DNA of 64,000 bases from RGIG5952 sp045627605 (GTDB lineage Bacteria; Verrucomicrobiota; Kiritimatiellia; RFP12; JAAYLN01): NCBI GenBank assembly GCA_045627605.1, contig JAZQOA010000139.1, positions 66,900-130,899 of the forward strand, read 5' to 3'. How positions within the stretch are numbered: the first letter of the stretch is position 1; each line of letters starts with the position of its first letter. The notes beneath the pieces were generated by a model that was given only the letters and a program-made list of their open reading frames with translations, had not been told where the DNA came from and ran no database searches. A program made the position numbers and the translations under genes. Below are positions 27,380 to 35,895 of the stretch, piece after piece.

Positions 27380-29560
27380 TTAGGCGTTTTCAGCAATAGG
27401 CTGGCCGATCCATTCGCGGACGGCCGCCGAAAGCGGGGCAATCGCCTTGACGACGACGTTTTCTTCTCCGACAACCGTTGGGATGGCCACGGTGTCGCCG
27501 ACTTTCCTGCCGTCGAAAATCTTCGCGAGGCGGCTGCGGCTGGGAAGAATGCCAAGCCCCTCGTCGCTGTCCCACTCGCCAAGGATGGAGTAGGTGAGTG
27601 TCGAGCCATCGGCCTTCTCAAGTGTGACCTCCGTGCCGGGAGCGACCACCGAGAAGTCCGTGACGGTATCGTAGAACGACGCGCCATGCATCTTTTCGAG
27701 CTCGACGCTCCACTCTTCGCGGCGGGCGAGGAGGATGCGCTGCTGGTCCTTGGCCGACTGGTACTCGAAGTTTTCACGCAAGTCGCCGTAGCCACGCGCG
27801 AAGGCGATGTCCTGCGTGTTTTTCGGAATCTCGACTTCGACGAGCTGGCGGAACTGTTCGAGCCGCTGGCGGAGCGAATGCCAGGAGGTGTAGTGGAGCT
27901 CGGGGGCCTCGGCCTTCGGCGCGGAGGAGAGCTTCTTGCCGACGAGCTTCGGGTTGAGCTCTGACATCTTCTTGACAAGTGCGCGCTGGAGCTTCGGCTC
28001 GGCAACGGCGGCGTTGGACTGCAGACGCATGAAAAGCGCTTCCTGCTGGAGGGCGCTGAGAGAGCCGAAGGCTGTCTCGAACCAGGATTCGACCTTGGCG
28101 TAGAGATCCCGGATGTAGTGCTGCATGTGGAGCTGTTCGCCGGCGGCCGCCTGGTCTTCGCAGATGGCGATGGCGTGCTCCATGAGTTCGTAGAGCGAGG
28201 GGAGCTTCCAGTCGGCGAGGTCGTCCCACTTGTTGTCGCGGAGCGCCCAGACGACGAGCGGCGCGGGGGCCGAGGTCGAGGAAAGAAGCTCGCGGACGCG
28301 GTCCTGAAGCGGCCTGAGGAATTCGGACTTCTCGCGGAGAACGCCGAGTGTCTGCTTCAGGAGGCTGTAGTTCATGTCGGGAAGGTGCTCGAGAAGCAAC
28401 CCGACGGCTTCGGGACGGGTGTCGACGATGAAGGCGATCATTTCGCCGGCCTCGCCGACCGAGAGCTTGTCTCCGGCGTGGAGGAAGCGCTCGTCGTCGA
28501 GAAGCACTTCGACGAGTTCTTCGCGCGGCGTCGTGATCTTCAGGCGCTGCGCCATGAGGACGAGGCGGGTGAACATCGGCGGCGGATAGAGGAAGGCGCC
28601 GTTGATCGCGAACATCAGCCTGTCGGAAAGAACTTCAAGCGCGAACGGCGAGACTTCCGGCTTGTTCGTGGCGTGTTCGTAGACCGAAATCGTATCGAAA
28701 AGCTCGGGGATGTTCTTGATCTTCTTCAGCTCCCTGAACCAGCCGTCGTCGTAGAGCAGGGCGGTGCTGCGGATGGTGATCGGGTCGGAACGTTTGGCCG
28801 GAATGTTGACGAGGGGATCCTCGGAGAGGGCCTTGCGGGCGCGCGCCCAGAAACCCTTCCAGTCCGCTTCCTTGACGATGCCGTAGGTGTTGAGGAGGGC
28901 CTGGAGCCGGATGATGGTCGATGGACCGAAACTGGCAATCGCCGTCTTGACAAGTTCGCCGGGCTGTTTCGCGACCATGGCCTCCAGGGCGGCGGGATCG
29001 TCATGGGCGATGGAAAGAATGTGGCTTGCCGGAATGGATTTCAGGGTTTCCGCCGCGTACTCGAACGACATCGCATGCCCGGGTTTGCTCGGGAAATCGA
29101 TGTAGACCTTGGAGTTGAATGCGTCGACGTGCTTGACTTCGCCAAGGCCCCAGGTCTTGTCGAAAAACGTGGCTCCGGCCTTGAGTGAGCGGAGCACGGC
29201 GAGGCGGCGGAACGATTCGGAGGGCTTGACCTTGCCGAATTTCGCGTTGTCAACGAATTTGAGAAGGGTGCGGTCTTGGGTGGCCTTGCGGATGACTTGC
29301 GGGATCGGCGCCCCAAAAGTCACGGCATCGGCATTCCACGCGGCCTTCTTCGCGAGGACTTTGAGGAGCCCGTCGATGTCCTTGGCCTTGGTAAGCTCCT
29401 CCTGGAGGGCGCTGGCCATTTTGTCCGCCGTGTAGCTTTTGATTTCGTGCGCGGTGTCGAGGTCCTTGAGAAGGGCGTCGCAATCCACGGGCGCCTGCTT
29501 CAATGCTTCGTTGAAGTTGAATTCAAGCGTCTTGATGTCCGCCGAGTTAGAGTCTTCCAT
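27380..29560 (-). CDS. greA: GreA/GreB transcript-cleavage factor with very long N-terminal extension
   Basis: The protein is about 726 residues. The last 160 or so form a Gre factor: a coiled-coil domain (IAFARGYGDLRENFEYQSAK, with the acidic D/E-x-x-E/N tip that rescues backtracked RNA polymerase) and a C-terminal FKBP-like domain (DFSVVAPGTEVTLEKADGS, then YSILGEWDSDEGLGILPSRS). Ordinary GreA is about 160 residues. The 560-residue N-terminal part is helical and repeat-like, with one Tudor/CarD-like segment near TWGLGEVKHVDAFNSKVYID. Chlamydial GreA is similarly extended (about 715 residues), supporting a PVC affiliation. The ATG at 29560 follows AAAAGGGG; an upstream ATG at 29587 is less likely. 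A promoter is seen at 29616-29644. Confidence 0.88.
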   Translation of the reverse strand: MEDSNSADIKTLEFNFNEALKQAPVDCDALLKDLDTAHEIKSYTADKMASALQEELTKAKDIDGLLKVLAKKAAWNADAVTFGAPIPQVIRKATQDRTLLKFVDNAKFGKVKPSESFRRLAVLRSLKAGATFFDKTWGLGEVKHVDAFNSKVYIDFPSKPGHAMSFEYAAETLKSIPASHILSIAHDDPAALEAMVAKQPGELVKTAIASFGPSTIIRLQALLNTYGIVKEADWKGFWARARKALSEDPLVNIPAKRSDPITIRSTALLYDDGWFRELKKIKNIPELFDTISVYEHATNKPEVSPFALEVLSDRLMFAINGAFLYPPPMFTRLVLMAQRLKITTPREELVEVLLDDERFLHAGDKLSVGEAGEMIAFIVDTRPEAVGLLLEHLPDMNYSLLKQTLGVLREKSEFLRPLQDRVRELLSSTSAPAPLVVWALRDNKWDDLADWKLPSLYELMEHAIAICEDQAAAGEQLHMQHYIRDLYAKVESWFETAFGSLSALQQEALFMRLQSNAAVAEPKLQRALVKKMSELNPKLVGKKLSSAPKAEAPELHYTSWHSLRQRLEQFRQLVEVEIPKNTQDIAFARGYGDLRENFEYQSAKDQQRILLARREEWSVELEKMHGASFYDTVTDFSVVAPGTEVTLEKADGSTLTYSILGEWDSDEGLGILPSRSRLAKIFDGRKVGDTVAIPTVVGEENVVVKAIAPLSAAVREWIGQPIAENA

Positions 29561-29615
29561 AATTTCCCCTTTTTGTTGCTTTCGCAACGTTGAAAATCAA
29601 AGTCGTAAAGTAAAT

Positions 29616-29644
29616 AGAATACCACAAAGACCATTGATAGGCAA
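29616..29644 (-). promoter_or_regulatory. Promoter of the long greA gene
   Basis: On the minus strand: TTGCCT, 17 bases, TATTCT, with TGTGG directly before the -10 (extended -10). The predicted leader is about 50 nt. Confidence 0.6.
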
Positions 29645-29915
29645 ATGGAGGCGATGCGCCAGCGGCGCTGTTAAGAGTTGGGAGTTCAGAGTTGGGAGTT
29701 GCAAGTCGTCCTCCCGCGTGACCGCCGCGCCGAGGGTGCGGTTACCCCGCAAGAGCCGGTAGCATCAGTAAGAGGAGGTGTCGGTACCGCCCCGCAAGAC
29801 ATCGACGCTTACCGACGCCCATCGCATTTATCACCGCCTACCTCCGCGCGATTCCTTGCATCGCCGCATTGCAACATCTCGCCCGTGCCAGGGGTCACGG
29901 AAACTGTGTTTTTGT
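29645..29915. other. Gene-free stretch with short tandem repeats
   Basis: It contains a short tandem repeat (AGAGTTGGGAGTT twice, 29674-29700) and two related GC-rich segments ending CCCCGCAAGA (around 29740-29756 and 29780-29800). No gene is supported. Confidence 0.5.
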
Positions 29916-29945
29916 TTGCGCGGAGAGACGATGATTTGGTATACT
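29916..29945 (+). promoter_or_regulatory. Promoter of the DUF4091 gene
   Basis: TTGCGC (29916-29921), 18 bases and TATACT (29940-29945), preceded by TGG. It places transcription start near 29952 and therefore favours the ATG at 30042 over the in-frame ATG at 29931. Confidence 0.55.
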
Positions 29946-30041
29946 TATGAGACTTGGCGAAACCAACATCCGGCTGTTCCCGTCAGATGGCAAGTCCTCG
30001 CCCATTTTGCGCCGGCAGGCGCCAACCAACTAAGGCACTCC

Positions 30042-31670
30042 ATGAAACTCAACTGCGTACTTACTCCGTCGACGATGCGTCATTTCCCCGGCTCGGAATT
30101 GCCCGAAAAGCCACTGGCCATGCTTGACCTCGCCCTCAACGAAAGATTCAGCTTCCAGCTGGCGATGCGCTCCGACGAGGCCGTCAATGTCGTGGCGGAA
30201 CTTGAAGGTCCTGCGGGATGGGAGCTTCGCGTTCGCCGCGTTGGCTGCGTTCCGGTCGCCCACCACAACACGCCTGTCCTGCAGAATCCCCTCGACACCG
30301 ATGGCCTTGGGCAGATTCCGGGCTTTGTTCCCGATCCGCTTTTCGACGAGAACAAAATGCTGCTTCCGCAGAACGAGACGGCCGCCTTCTGGTTCACGGT
30401 GAAGCCCGGCAAGAACGCCAAGCCCGGCAAGTATGAGCTTGCGGTGAAGCTCCGCTGCGTCGACAAGGATGGCGCAGACATCGCGCGATCGCGCAAGTGC
30501 AAGCTCCTTGCGAAGCTCTACGACATCGAGATTGCGCCGCGCAGGGACTTCGACGTTACGCACTGGTTCTACAACGACTGCCTGATCACCTGGTACAAGA
30601 CGAAGATGTTCGACGAGAAATACTGGGAGATTCTCCCGGCCTACGTCGAGGACATCGTCGCGCACGGGCAGAACGTCCTCTACGTGCCGCTTTTCACGCC
30701 GCCGCTCGACACCGACAAGCACCCTTCGCAACTCCTCGGGGTCAAGAAAGCCGCCAAGGGAAAGTATGTGTTTGACTGGACGGATGTCCGCCGCTACGTC
30801 AAGCTCGCAAAGAAGTGCGGAATCACCACATTCGAGTGGTGCCACCTCTTCGGGCAGTGGGGGTGCAAGCTGGCGCTCAAGATCTACGAAGGGCAGGGCG
30901 AGACCGGCAAGCTCCTTTGGCCCGCCGATACGCCCGCGACGTCCGACGTCTACCGCAAGTTCCTCGAACAGCTCCTTCCTGAGCTTGAGAAGTTCCTGCG
31001 CGAGGAGAAGATCCTCTCGAAGTCGCTTTTCCACATTTCCGACGAGCCCCACGGCGACGAAGCCAAGGCCAACTATCTTGCCGCGAAGAAGATGGTCGCC
31101 GCCATTGCCCCGTGGATGCGCTGCATCGACGCCGTTTCGCAGATTGAGTTCGGGCGCGAGAAGGTCATCGACGTGCCGGTGCCAAGCATCTCGACGGCGC
31201 TTGACTTCAACAAGGAGGGGATCGAGAGCTGGTGCTACTACTGCTGCGGGCCGCGCGGCGAATTCCTCAACCACCTGATGGACACGCCCCTCGCCAAGAT
31301 CGCCATGCACGGCTTCCTCTTCTACCGCTGGCCTTTCAAGGGCTTCCTGCATTGGGGCCTCAACTACTGGAACGTCTGCCAGAGCCGCAACTTGCTCGAC
31401 CCCTTCGTCTTCTCCGACGGCAAGGCCTGGCCTGGCTGGGCCTATGGCGACACCTTCCTCATCTATCCGGGCGAGAATGGGCCGATTGATTCCGTCCGCT
31501 GGGAAATCTTCGCCGAGGCAATGCAGGACTATGCGCTTCTCCAGACGATTGGCGTCGACCGCTACGACAAGCTGATCGCCGATGTGAAGTCGTTCTCAGA
31601 CTTCCCGAAGGATGCCTCATGGCGCACCACCGTACGCGCCAAGCTCCTTCGCCAGGCAGCCAGAAAATAA
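30042..31670 (+). CDS. DUF4091 protein, GH123-like glycosidase
   Basis: The 542-residue protein has a beta-sandwich N-terminal domain (about 1-165, with NPLDTDGLGQIPGFVPDPL) and a TIM-barrel part with the DUF4091 landmarks VEDIVAHGQNVLYVPLFTP, FEWCHLFGQWG and LFHISDEPHGDE. The adjacent Asp-Glu in the last motif corresponds to the dyad used by GH123 beta-N-acetylgalactosaminidases in substrate-assisted catalysis. FLHWGLNYWNV near the end is also typical. No signal peptide is seen with the ATG at 30042, which has AAGG six bases upstream. A role in N-acetylhexosamine glycan breakdown fits the GH109-type gene at 4367. It is a single gene, convergent with pyrB. Confidence 0.75.
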   Translation: MKLNCVLTPSTMRHFPGSELPEKPLAMLDLALNERFSFQLAMRSDEAVNVVAELEGPAGWELRVRRVGCVPVAHHNTPVLQNPLDTDGLGQIPGFVPDPLFDENKMLLPQNETAAFWFTVKPGKNAKPGKYELAVKLRCVDKDGADIARSRKCKLLAKLYDIEIAPRRDFDVTHWFYNDCLITWYKTKMFDEKYWEILPAYVEDIVAHGQNVLYVPLFTPPLDTDKHPSQLLGVKKAAKGKYVFDWTDVRRYVKLAKKCGITTFEWCHLFGQWGCKLALKIYEGQGETGKLLWPADTPATSDVYRKFLEQLLPELEKFLREEKILSKSLFHISDEPHGDEAKANYLAAKKMVAAIAPWMRCIDAVSQIEFGREKVIDVPVPSISTALDFNKEGIESWCYYCCGPRGEFLNHLMDTPLAKIAMHGFLFYRWPFKGFLHWGLNYWNVCQSRNLLDPFVFSDGKAWPGWAYGDTFLIYPGENGPIDSVRWEIFAEAMQDYALLQTIGVDRYDKLIADVKSFSDFPKDASWRTTVRAKLLRQAARK

Positions 31671-31719
31671 GCCCTTGAAAAAACGGCGCCCAGAGCCTCT
31701 GTGGCGCATCCCGATATGA

Positions 31720-31763
31720 AACACGCGCCTTGAACCTTTCGGGTTTCAAGGCGCCTGCGTGTT
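31720..31763. terminator. Hairpin between convergent genes
   Basis: AACACGC/GCGTGTT outer arms and GCGCCTTGAA/TTTCAAGGCGC inner arms around CCTTTCGGG, midway between the DUF4091 gene and pyrB. It probably acts on both strands; there is no long T-run. Confidence 0.55.
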
Positions 31764-31784
31764 GGTTGCCGGTTGTCCGGGAGG

Positions 31785-32861
31785 CTACACCCGGCCCTTC
31801 CAGGCGAGGATCATGCCGTCGCAGTCGAAGGTCGAGGCGATGAGCGCCGTCCTCACCCACATGCCGTTGCGCATCTGGCGCCAGTATTTGGCGCGCGGAT
31901 CGGAGTCGCAGTCCGTCGAGATCTCGTCGCGGCGCGGGAGCGGGTGCATAAGGATGGAGTCGGGCCCGAGCAGGGCCAGCTCGTCCTTGCCGAACTTGAA
32001 TCTCGACGTGTCGATTTTTGCGCTTTCACCTTTCTCCTTGTCCCACTCGTCCTGAATGCGCGTCATGTAGACGGCGTCGGCTTCGGGCAGGTATTTGCGC
32101 ATGTCGTCCGTGACGACATACTCGTTGCCGCGGGCCTTGAGCATGTCGAGGATGTCTTGTCCGATTTGGAGCTGGTCAGGCGCGACGAAAACATGGCGGA
32201 TGCCCTCGTAGTTGGTGAGGAGGTTGGAGAGCGAGCGCACGGTGCGGCCGCGCGCGAGGTCGCCGACGTACATGACGGTGCGGTTGCGGAGCCCGCCTTT
32301 TTTCTCGAAGGAGCGGTGGAGCGTGTAGATGTCGAGCAGCGCCTGCGTGGGGTGCTGGTCCTTGCCCGATCCCGCGTTGATGATCGGAATGGGGCGGTCC
32401 GATTTTGACAGGGCCCAGGCCATGTGCTCGGCAAGACCCTTCTCCTGCGTGCGCATGATGACGAGGTCGAAGTACGAGCTGAAGGTGCGGATCGAGTCTT
32501 CACGGCTTTCGCCCTTGAATTCGCTTGAGACCGCGGCGTCGCGGACTTCGCCCGTGCGGATGCCGAGAATTTGGCAGGCGCTGAGGAACGAGAGGAAGGT
32601 ACGCGACGATGGCTGCGTGAAATAAATCATCGCTCGCTTGTGGGCGAGAAGCCCCTGGAGGAAGTCCATCCCGTCGTGGCTCTTGGCGATGAAGCGGATT
32701 TTCGTCGCGAGCTCGCAGATGCGGTCGAGCTCCCGGCGGCCGAATTGCTGCGCGAAGAGCGTGTGGTAGGGCATGCCGTCGGCCCGCGCGAGGCTGGCGA
32801 CTTTCTGCGGCATTTCCTGCGCGCAGTACTCCTCCCATGAAAGGTCGTGCAGCATGCTCAT
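31785..32861 (-). CDS. pyrB: Aspartate carbamoyltransferase
   Basis: The 358-residue enzyme condenses carbamoyl phosphate with aspartate, the second step of UMP synthesis. The carbamoyl-phosphate loop reads FTQPSSRTFLSF (Ser/Arg/Thr at about 85-88), where most homologues have S-T-R-T-R. Other landmarks are GSGKDQHPTQALLDIYTL, VMYVGDLARGRTVRSL, and MHPLPRRDEIS for aspartate binding. The family is about 310 residues; the extra length lies at the N-terminus (about 45 residues) and the C-terminus. The ATG overlaps the pyrE stop by four bases. No regulatory pyrI follows. It is the last gene of the pyr operon. Confidence 0.93.
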   Translation of the reverse strand: MSMLHDLSWEEYCAQEMPQKVASLARADGMPYHTLFAQQFGRRELDRICELATKIRFIAKSHDGMDFLQGLLAHKRAMIYFTQPSSRTFLSFLSACQILGIRTGEVRDAAVSSEFKGESREDSIRTFSSYFDLVIMRTQEKGLAEHMAWALSKSDRPIPIINAGSGKDQHPTQALLDIYTLHRSFEKKGGLRNRTVMYVGDLARGRTVRSLSNLLTNYEGIRHVFVAPDQLQIGQDILDMLKARGNEYVVTDDMRKYLPEADAVYMTRIQDEWDKEKGESAKIDTSRFKFGKDELALLGPDSILMHPLPRRDEISTDCDSDPRAKYWRQMRNGMWVRTALIASTFDCDGMILAWKGRV

Positions 32862-33493
32862 TTTATCCAGCTTTCATCCTTGGGGTTGGCCTGGAACTTT
32901 TTCAGGCGGGCGATGTCGTCCTGCCGGATGGCTCCGGTTTCGGCGGCGGCCGCGCAGACGGCGTCGAAGTTGGAGAGCGAATGGTTCTCGACCTTGGCCT
33001 CGGCGAACTTGTCGAGCCCCGCCTTGAGCCCGTAGGTGAAGATCGACGCGACGCCGAGCACTTCCGCGCCGGCTTCGCGCAGGGCGTCGACGACCTCGAT
33101 GCAGCTGCCGCCGGTCGAGATGAGATCCTCGACGACGACGACTTTCTGGCCGGGTTCGAGTTTGCCCTCGATGCGGTTTTGGCGGCCGTGGTCCTTGTTG
33201 CCGGAGCGCACGTACCCCATGGGCAGCCCCATGATGTGGCCGCAGATCGCGGCATGGGCGATGCCGGCGGTGGAGGTGCCCATGAGGACTTCGACCCCGG
33301 GGTAGAATTCGCGGATGAGTGCGACGAGCCCGTTCTCGACGTGCGTGCGCACGTCGGGCGCCGTGAGCGTGAGGCGGTTGTCGCAGTAGATCGGGCTGTG
33401 AATGCCGGAGGCCCATGTGAAGGGGTTGTCCGGGCGGAGGAAAACCGCGCCTATTGAGAGAAGGTCGCGGGCAATTTGCATGGTCGTGTCCAT
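32858..33493 (-). CDS. pyrE: Orotate phosphoribosyltransferase
   Basis: The 211-residue enzyme joins orotate to PRPP to make OMP. The PRPP-binding motif VVVVEDLISTGGSCIEVVDA is complete. The orotate-binding N-terminal region (FTWASGIHSPIYCDNR) and the flexible loop (RSGNKDHGRQNRIEG) are visible. It lies 30 bases after pyrF and overlaps pyrB by four bases. Confidence 0.95.
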   Translation of the reverse strand: MDTTMQIARDLLSIGAVFLRPDNPFTWASGIHSPIYCDNRLTLTAPDVRTHVENGLVALIREFYPGVEVLMGTSTAGIAHAAICGHIMGLPMGYVRSGNKDHGRQNRIEGKLEPGQKVVVVEDLISTGGSCIEVVDALREAGAEVLGVASIFTYGLKAGLDKFAEAKVENHSLSNFDAVCAAAAETGAIRQDDIARLKKFQANPKDESWIK

Positions 33494-33523
33494 AGGTGCC
33501 TTTCGTTTGCGGGGTGGGGGTGT

Positions 33524-34231
33524 TCAACCGAGAAAATCGCGTTTGGCCTGGCGGTAGGCGGCGACGGGATCCGCCGCGCGGGTGATCGGGCGGCCCATGA
33601 CGATGAGGTCGCAGCCGGCCGCGCGGGCGGCTGCGGGCGTCATCACGCGCTTCTGGTCGCCGAGGTCGCCTCCTTCAAAGCGAACTCCCGGCGTGACCGT
33701 GAGGAAGTCCGTGCCGCAGCGCGCCTTGACGGCCGCCGCCTCGTGCGGCGAGCACACGACGCCGTCGAGCCCGCTCCGGGCGGCGTTTTCGGCGTAGCCC
33801 ATGACCGTCTCGGCCATGGGCGCGGAAATGAGAAGTTCGTCCCTGAGCATTTCGGGGCTCGTCGAGGTGAGTTGCGTGACGCCGATGAGGAGCGGGCGCG
33901 TGCCGTCGGGCCGCGCCAGGCCTTCGAGCGCCGCCTTCATCATCGCGGAACCTCCTCCGGCATGGAGGTTGACGATGTCGGCCCCGAGCCCGGAGAGCGT
34001 CGCCATCGCGCGTTTGACCGTGTTGGGGATGTCGTGGAGCTTGAGGTCGAGGAAGACATTGTGGCCACGCGCCTTGATTTCGCGGACGATTTGCGGGCCC
34101 TCCGCGTAGAAGAGCTCCATGCCGATCTTGACGAAGAGGCCCTTGCGTTCCTCGGGTGGGAAGAGGTCGAGGAAGGCGAGCGTTTCGCGTGCGCTCGGGA
34201 AGTCGAGCGCGATGATGACGTCTTTTTTCAT
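33524..34231 (-). CDS. pyrF: Orotidine 5'-phosphate decarboxylase
   Basis: The 235-residue enzyme decarboxylates OMP to UMP. The catalytic array is in FLDLKLHDIPNTV (Asp62, Lys64, Asp67), with IIALDFPSARE at the N-terminus for substrate binding, VNLHAGGGSAMM in the middle, and a phosphate-binding end (DLIVMGRPITRAADPVAAY). It belongs to the short PyrF group. The start overlaps the pyrD stop by four bases, indicating coupled translation. Confidence 0.96.
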   Translation of the reverse strand: MKKDVIIALDFPSARETLAFLDLFPPEERKGLFVKIGMELFYAEGPQIVREIKARGHNVFLDLKLHDIPNTVKRAMATLSGLGADIVNLHAGGGSAMMKAALEGLARPDGTRPLLIGVTQLTSTSPEMLRDELLISAPMAETVMGYAENAARSGLDGVVCSPHEAAAVKARCGTDFLTVTPGVRFEGGDLGDQKRVMTPAAARAAGCDLIVMGRPITRAADPVAAYRQAKRDFLG

Positions 34232-35154
34232 TTGTGGGCGAGTCCTGTGAGTTGGGAGATTTTGGAGACGGAAAGCTTTTGGCAGACGCGCGGGAGGTCG
34301 TCGATGATTTTGCGGCAGGCGAGGGGGTCGACAAGGTTCGCCGCGCCGACCTCGACGGCCGTGGCACCTGCGAGCATCATCTCGCAGACGTCCTCCGCCG
34401 AGGAAACGCCGCCGCAGCCGACGATGGGAATCCTGACGGCTTCATAGACGTCCCACACCATGCGGAGGGCCACCGGGAAAATCGCCGGTCCCGAAAGCCC
34501 GCCCGTGCGGTTGGCGAGAATCGGTTTTTTCCGGAGGAGGTCGATGCGCATGCCGAGCAGCGTGTTGATGAGGCAGACGCCGTCGGCGCCCGCGTCTTCG
34601 CAGGCCTTGGCGACGGCGGCGATGTCCGCCACGTTGGGCGAAAGCTTCATGTAGACCGGCTTGCCCGCGACGGCCTTGCGCACGGTGCGCGTCACCTCGG
34701 CGGCGGTGTCCGGCGAGGAGCCGAAGTTCCTGCCGCCACAATGGAGGTTGGGACAGGAAATGTTTACCTCGAGGATGCCGATTTCGGGGCATTCGGCGAA
34801 TTTCTCCGCATTCGCGGCGTATTCGTCGAGGGAGAAGCCACCGACGTTCGCGATGAGCGGCCCGTGGAAATGGTCGCGGAGCCAGGGGAGTTCCTCCGAG
34901 ACGACGGCGTCGATGCCGGGATTCTGAAGCCCGACGGCGTTGAGCATCCCCGACGGCGTTTCGGCGATGCGCGGCTGCGGGTTGCCGAAGCGCGCCGCCG
35001 CAGTCGTTCCCTTGAGCGAAATCGAGCCGAGGATGTCGAGGTCGTACCAGCCCGCGAATTCACGGCCGAAGCCAAAGGTGCCGGAAGCGGGGATCACCGG
35101 GTTTTTGAGCGTGACGCCGGAGAGGCTGACGCCTAGGTCGACTGCGCCTACCAT
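34228..35154 (-). CDS. pyrD: Dihydroorotate dehydrogenase B, catalytic subunit
   Basis: The 308-residue class 1B enzyme is an FMN protein that oxidises dihydroorotate to orotate. The active-site base is the cysteine in LEVNISCPNLHCGG (Cys134), which distinguishes class 1 enzymes from the serine-using class 2. VGLQNPGIDAVV, KLSPNVADI, IPIVGCGGVSSAEDVCEMML and GATAVEVGAANL form the FMN site. The partner electron-transfer subunit PyrK is encoded immediately upstream with a seven-base overlap, so an NAD-linked heterotetramer is expected. Confidence 0.95.
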   Translation of the reverse strand: MVGAVDLGVSLSGVTLKNPVIPASGTFGFGREFAGWYDLDILGSISLKGTTAAARFGNPQPRIAETPSGMLNAVGLQNPGIDAVVSEELPWLRDHFHGPLIANVGGFSLDEYAANAEKFAECPEIGILEVNISCPNLHCGGRNFGSSPDTAAEVTRTVRKAVAGKPVYMKLSPNVADIAAVAKACEDAGADGVCLINTLLGMRIDLLRKKPILANRTGGLSGPAIFPVALRMVWDVYEAVRIPIVGCGGVSSAEDVCEMMLAGATAVEVGAANLVDPLACRKIIDDLPRVCQKLSVSKISQLTGLAHK

Positions 35155-35894
35155 GCGATTTCCTCCTTTTTGAAAACGGGACCGTCGCAGCAGACGCGCG
35201 CCGGTCCGTGAACGGTCTGGATCGTGCAGCCCACGCAGGCGCCAAATCCGCAGCCCATGCGCGCCTCAAGGCTGAACTGGCCGCCGGAAACCGACGGCAA
35301 GGCGGCGACGGCTTTCAGCATGGGCATCGGCCCGCAGGCGTAGACGTAGGATGTCCCGGGCAATGCGCGGAGGACGTCCGTGACGAAGCCCTTTGTCCCC
35401 GAGGAGCCGTCCTCTGTCGCGAGGGCGACTTTGCAGCCGAGTGTGGCGAATTTGTCGGCGAGGAAAATTTCAGAGGCGTTTCGGAAGCCCAGCACCGCGA
35501 CGGGGGGCTTCCCGGCGGCGGCCAGGCGGCGGGCGAGCCCGTAGAGTGGCGCGATGCCGATGCCCCCGCCGACAACGGCTGCGCCGCCCGGCTGCGCCGC
35601 GTCAAGGTCGAAGCCGTTGCCGAGGCCGGTGACGACCTGGAGCCCGGATCCAGGCGTGGAGAAGGCCGTGCGAAGCAGGCCTGTGCCGTGTCCGGCCTCC
35701 TTGATGAGGAGGGTGAGCGTATTCGCATCCCAGTCGCTGACTGAAATTGGCCGGCGCAAAAAAAATCCCGGGACGGAAATCTCGACGAATTGCCCGGGAC
35801 GTGTGAAATCGGAAGTGTCGCCTTCCAAAACAAGTTCGTAGACGCTTTCTGTCAGCGTCCGCGAGGAGCGCACTGTAAATCGGGTATCCTTCAT
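35148..35894 (-). CDS. pyrK: Dihydroorotate dehydrogenase B, electron-transfer subunit
   Basis: The 248-residue protein carries FAD and a 2Fe-2S cluster and passes electrons from PyrD to NAD. It shows the ferredoxin-reductase-like fold: RPGQFVEISV, FFLRRPISVSDWD for FAD binding, VVGGGIGIAPLYGLA for NAD, and a C-terminal cysteine cluster (MGCGFGACVGCTIQ plus VCCDGPVF; Cys215, 220, 223 and 235 or 236). The ATG at 35894 sits one base after the pyrC stop; a longer in-frame start lies inside pyrC and is rejected. Confidence 0.94.
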   Translation of the reverse strand: MKDTRFTVRSSRTLTESVYELVLEGDTSDFTRPGQFVEISVPGFFLRRPISVSDWDANTLTLLIKEAGHGTGLLRTAFSTPGSGLQVVTGLGNGFDLDAAQPGGAAVVGGGIGIAPLYGLARRLAAAGKPPVAVLGFRNASEIFLADKFATLGCKVALATEDGSSGTKGFVTDVLRALPGTSYVYACGPMPMLKAVAALPSVSGGQFSLEARMGCGFGACVGCTIQTVHGPARVCCDGPVFKKEEIAW

Positions 35895-35895
35895 T

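Noticed and set aside
29931..30041. N-terminal extension of the DUF4091 protein from ATG 29931
   Set aside because: It overlaps the probable -10 box at 29940-29945 and adds sequence not like the family; ATG 30042 has a ribosome site.
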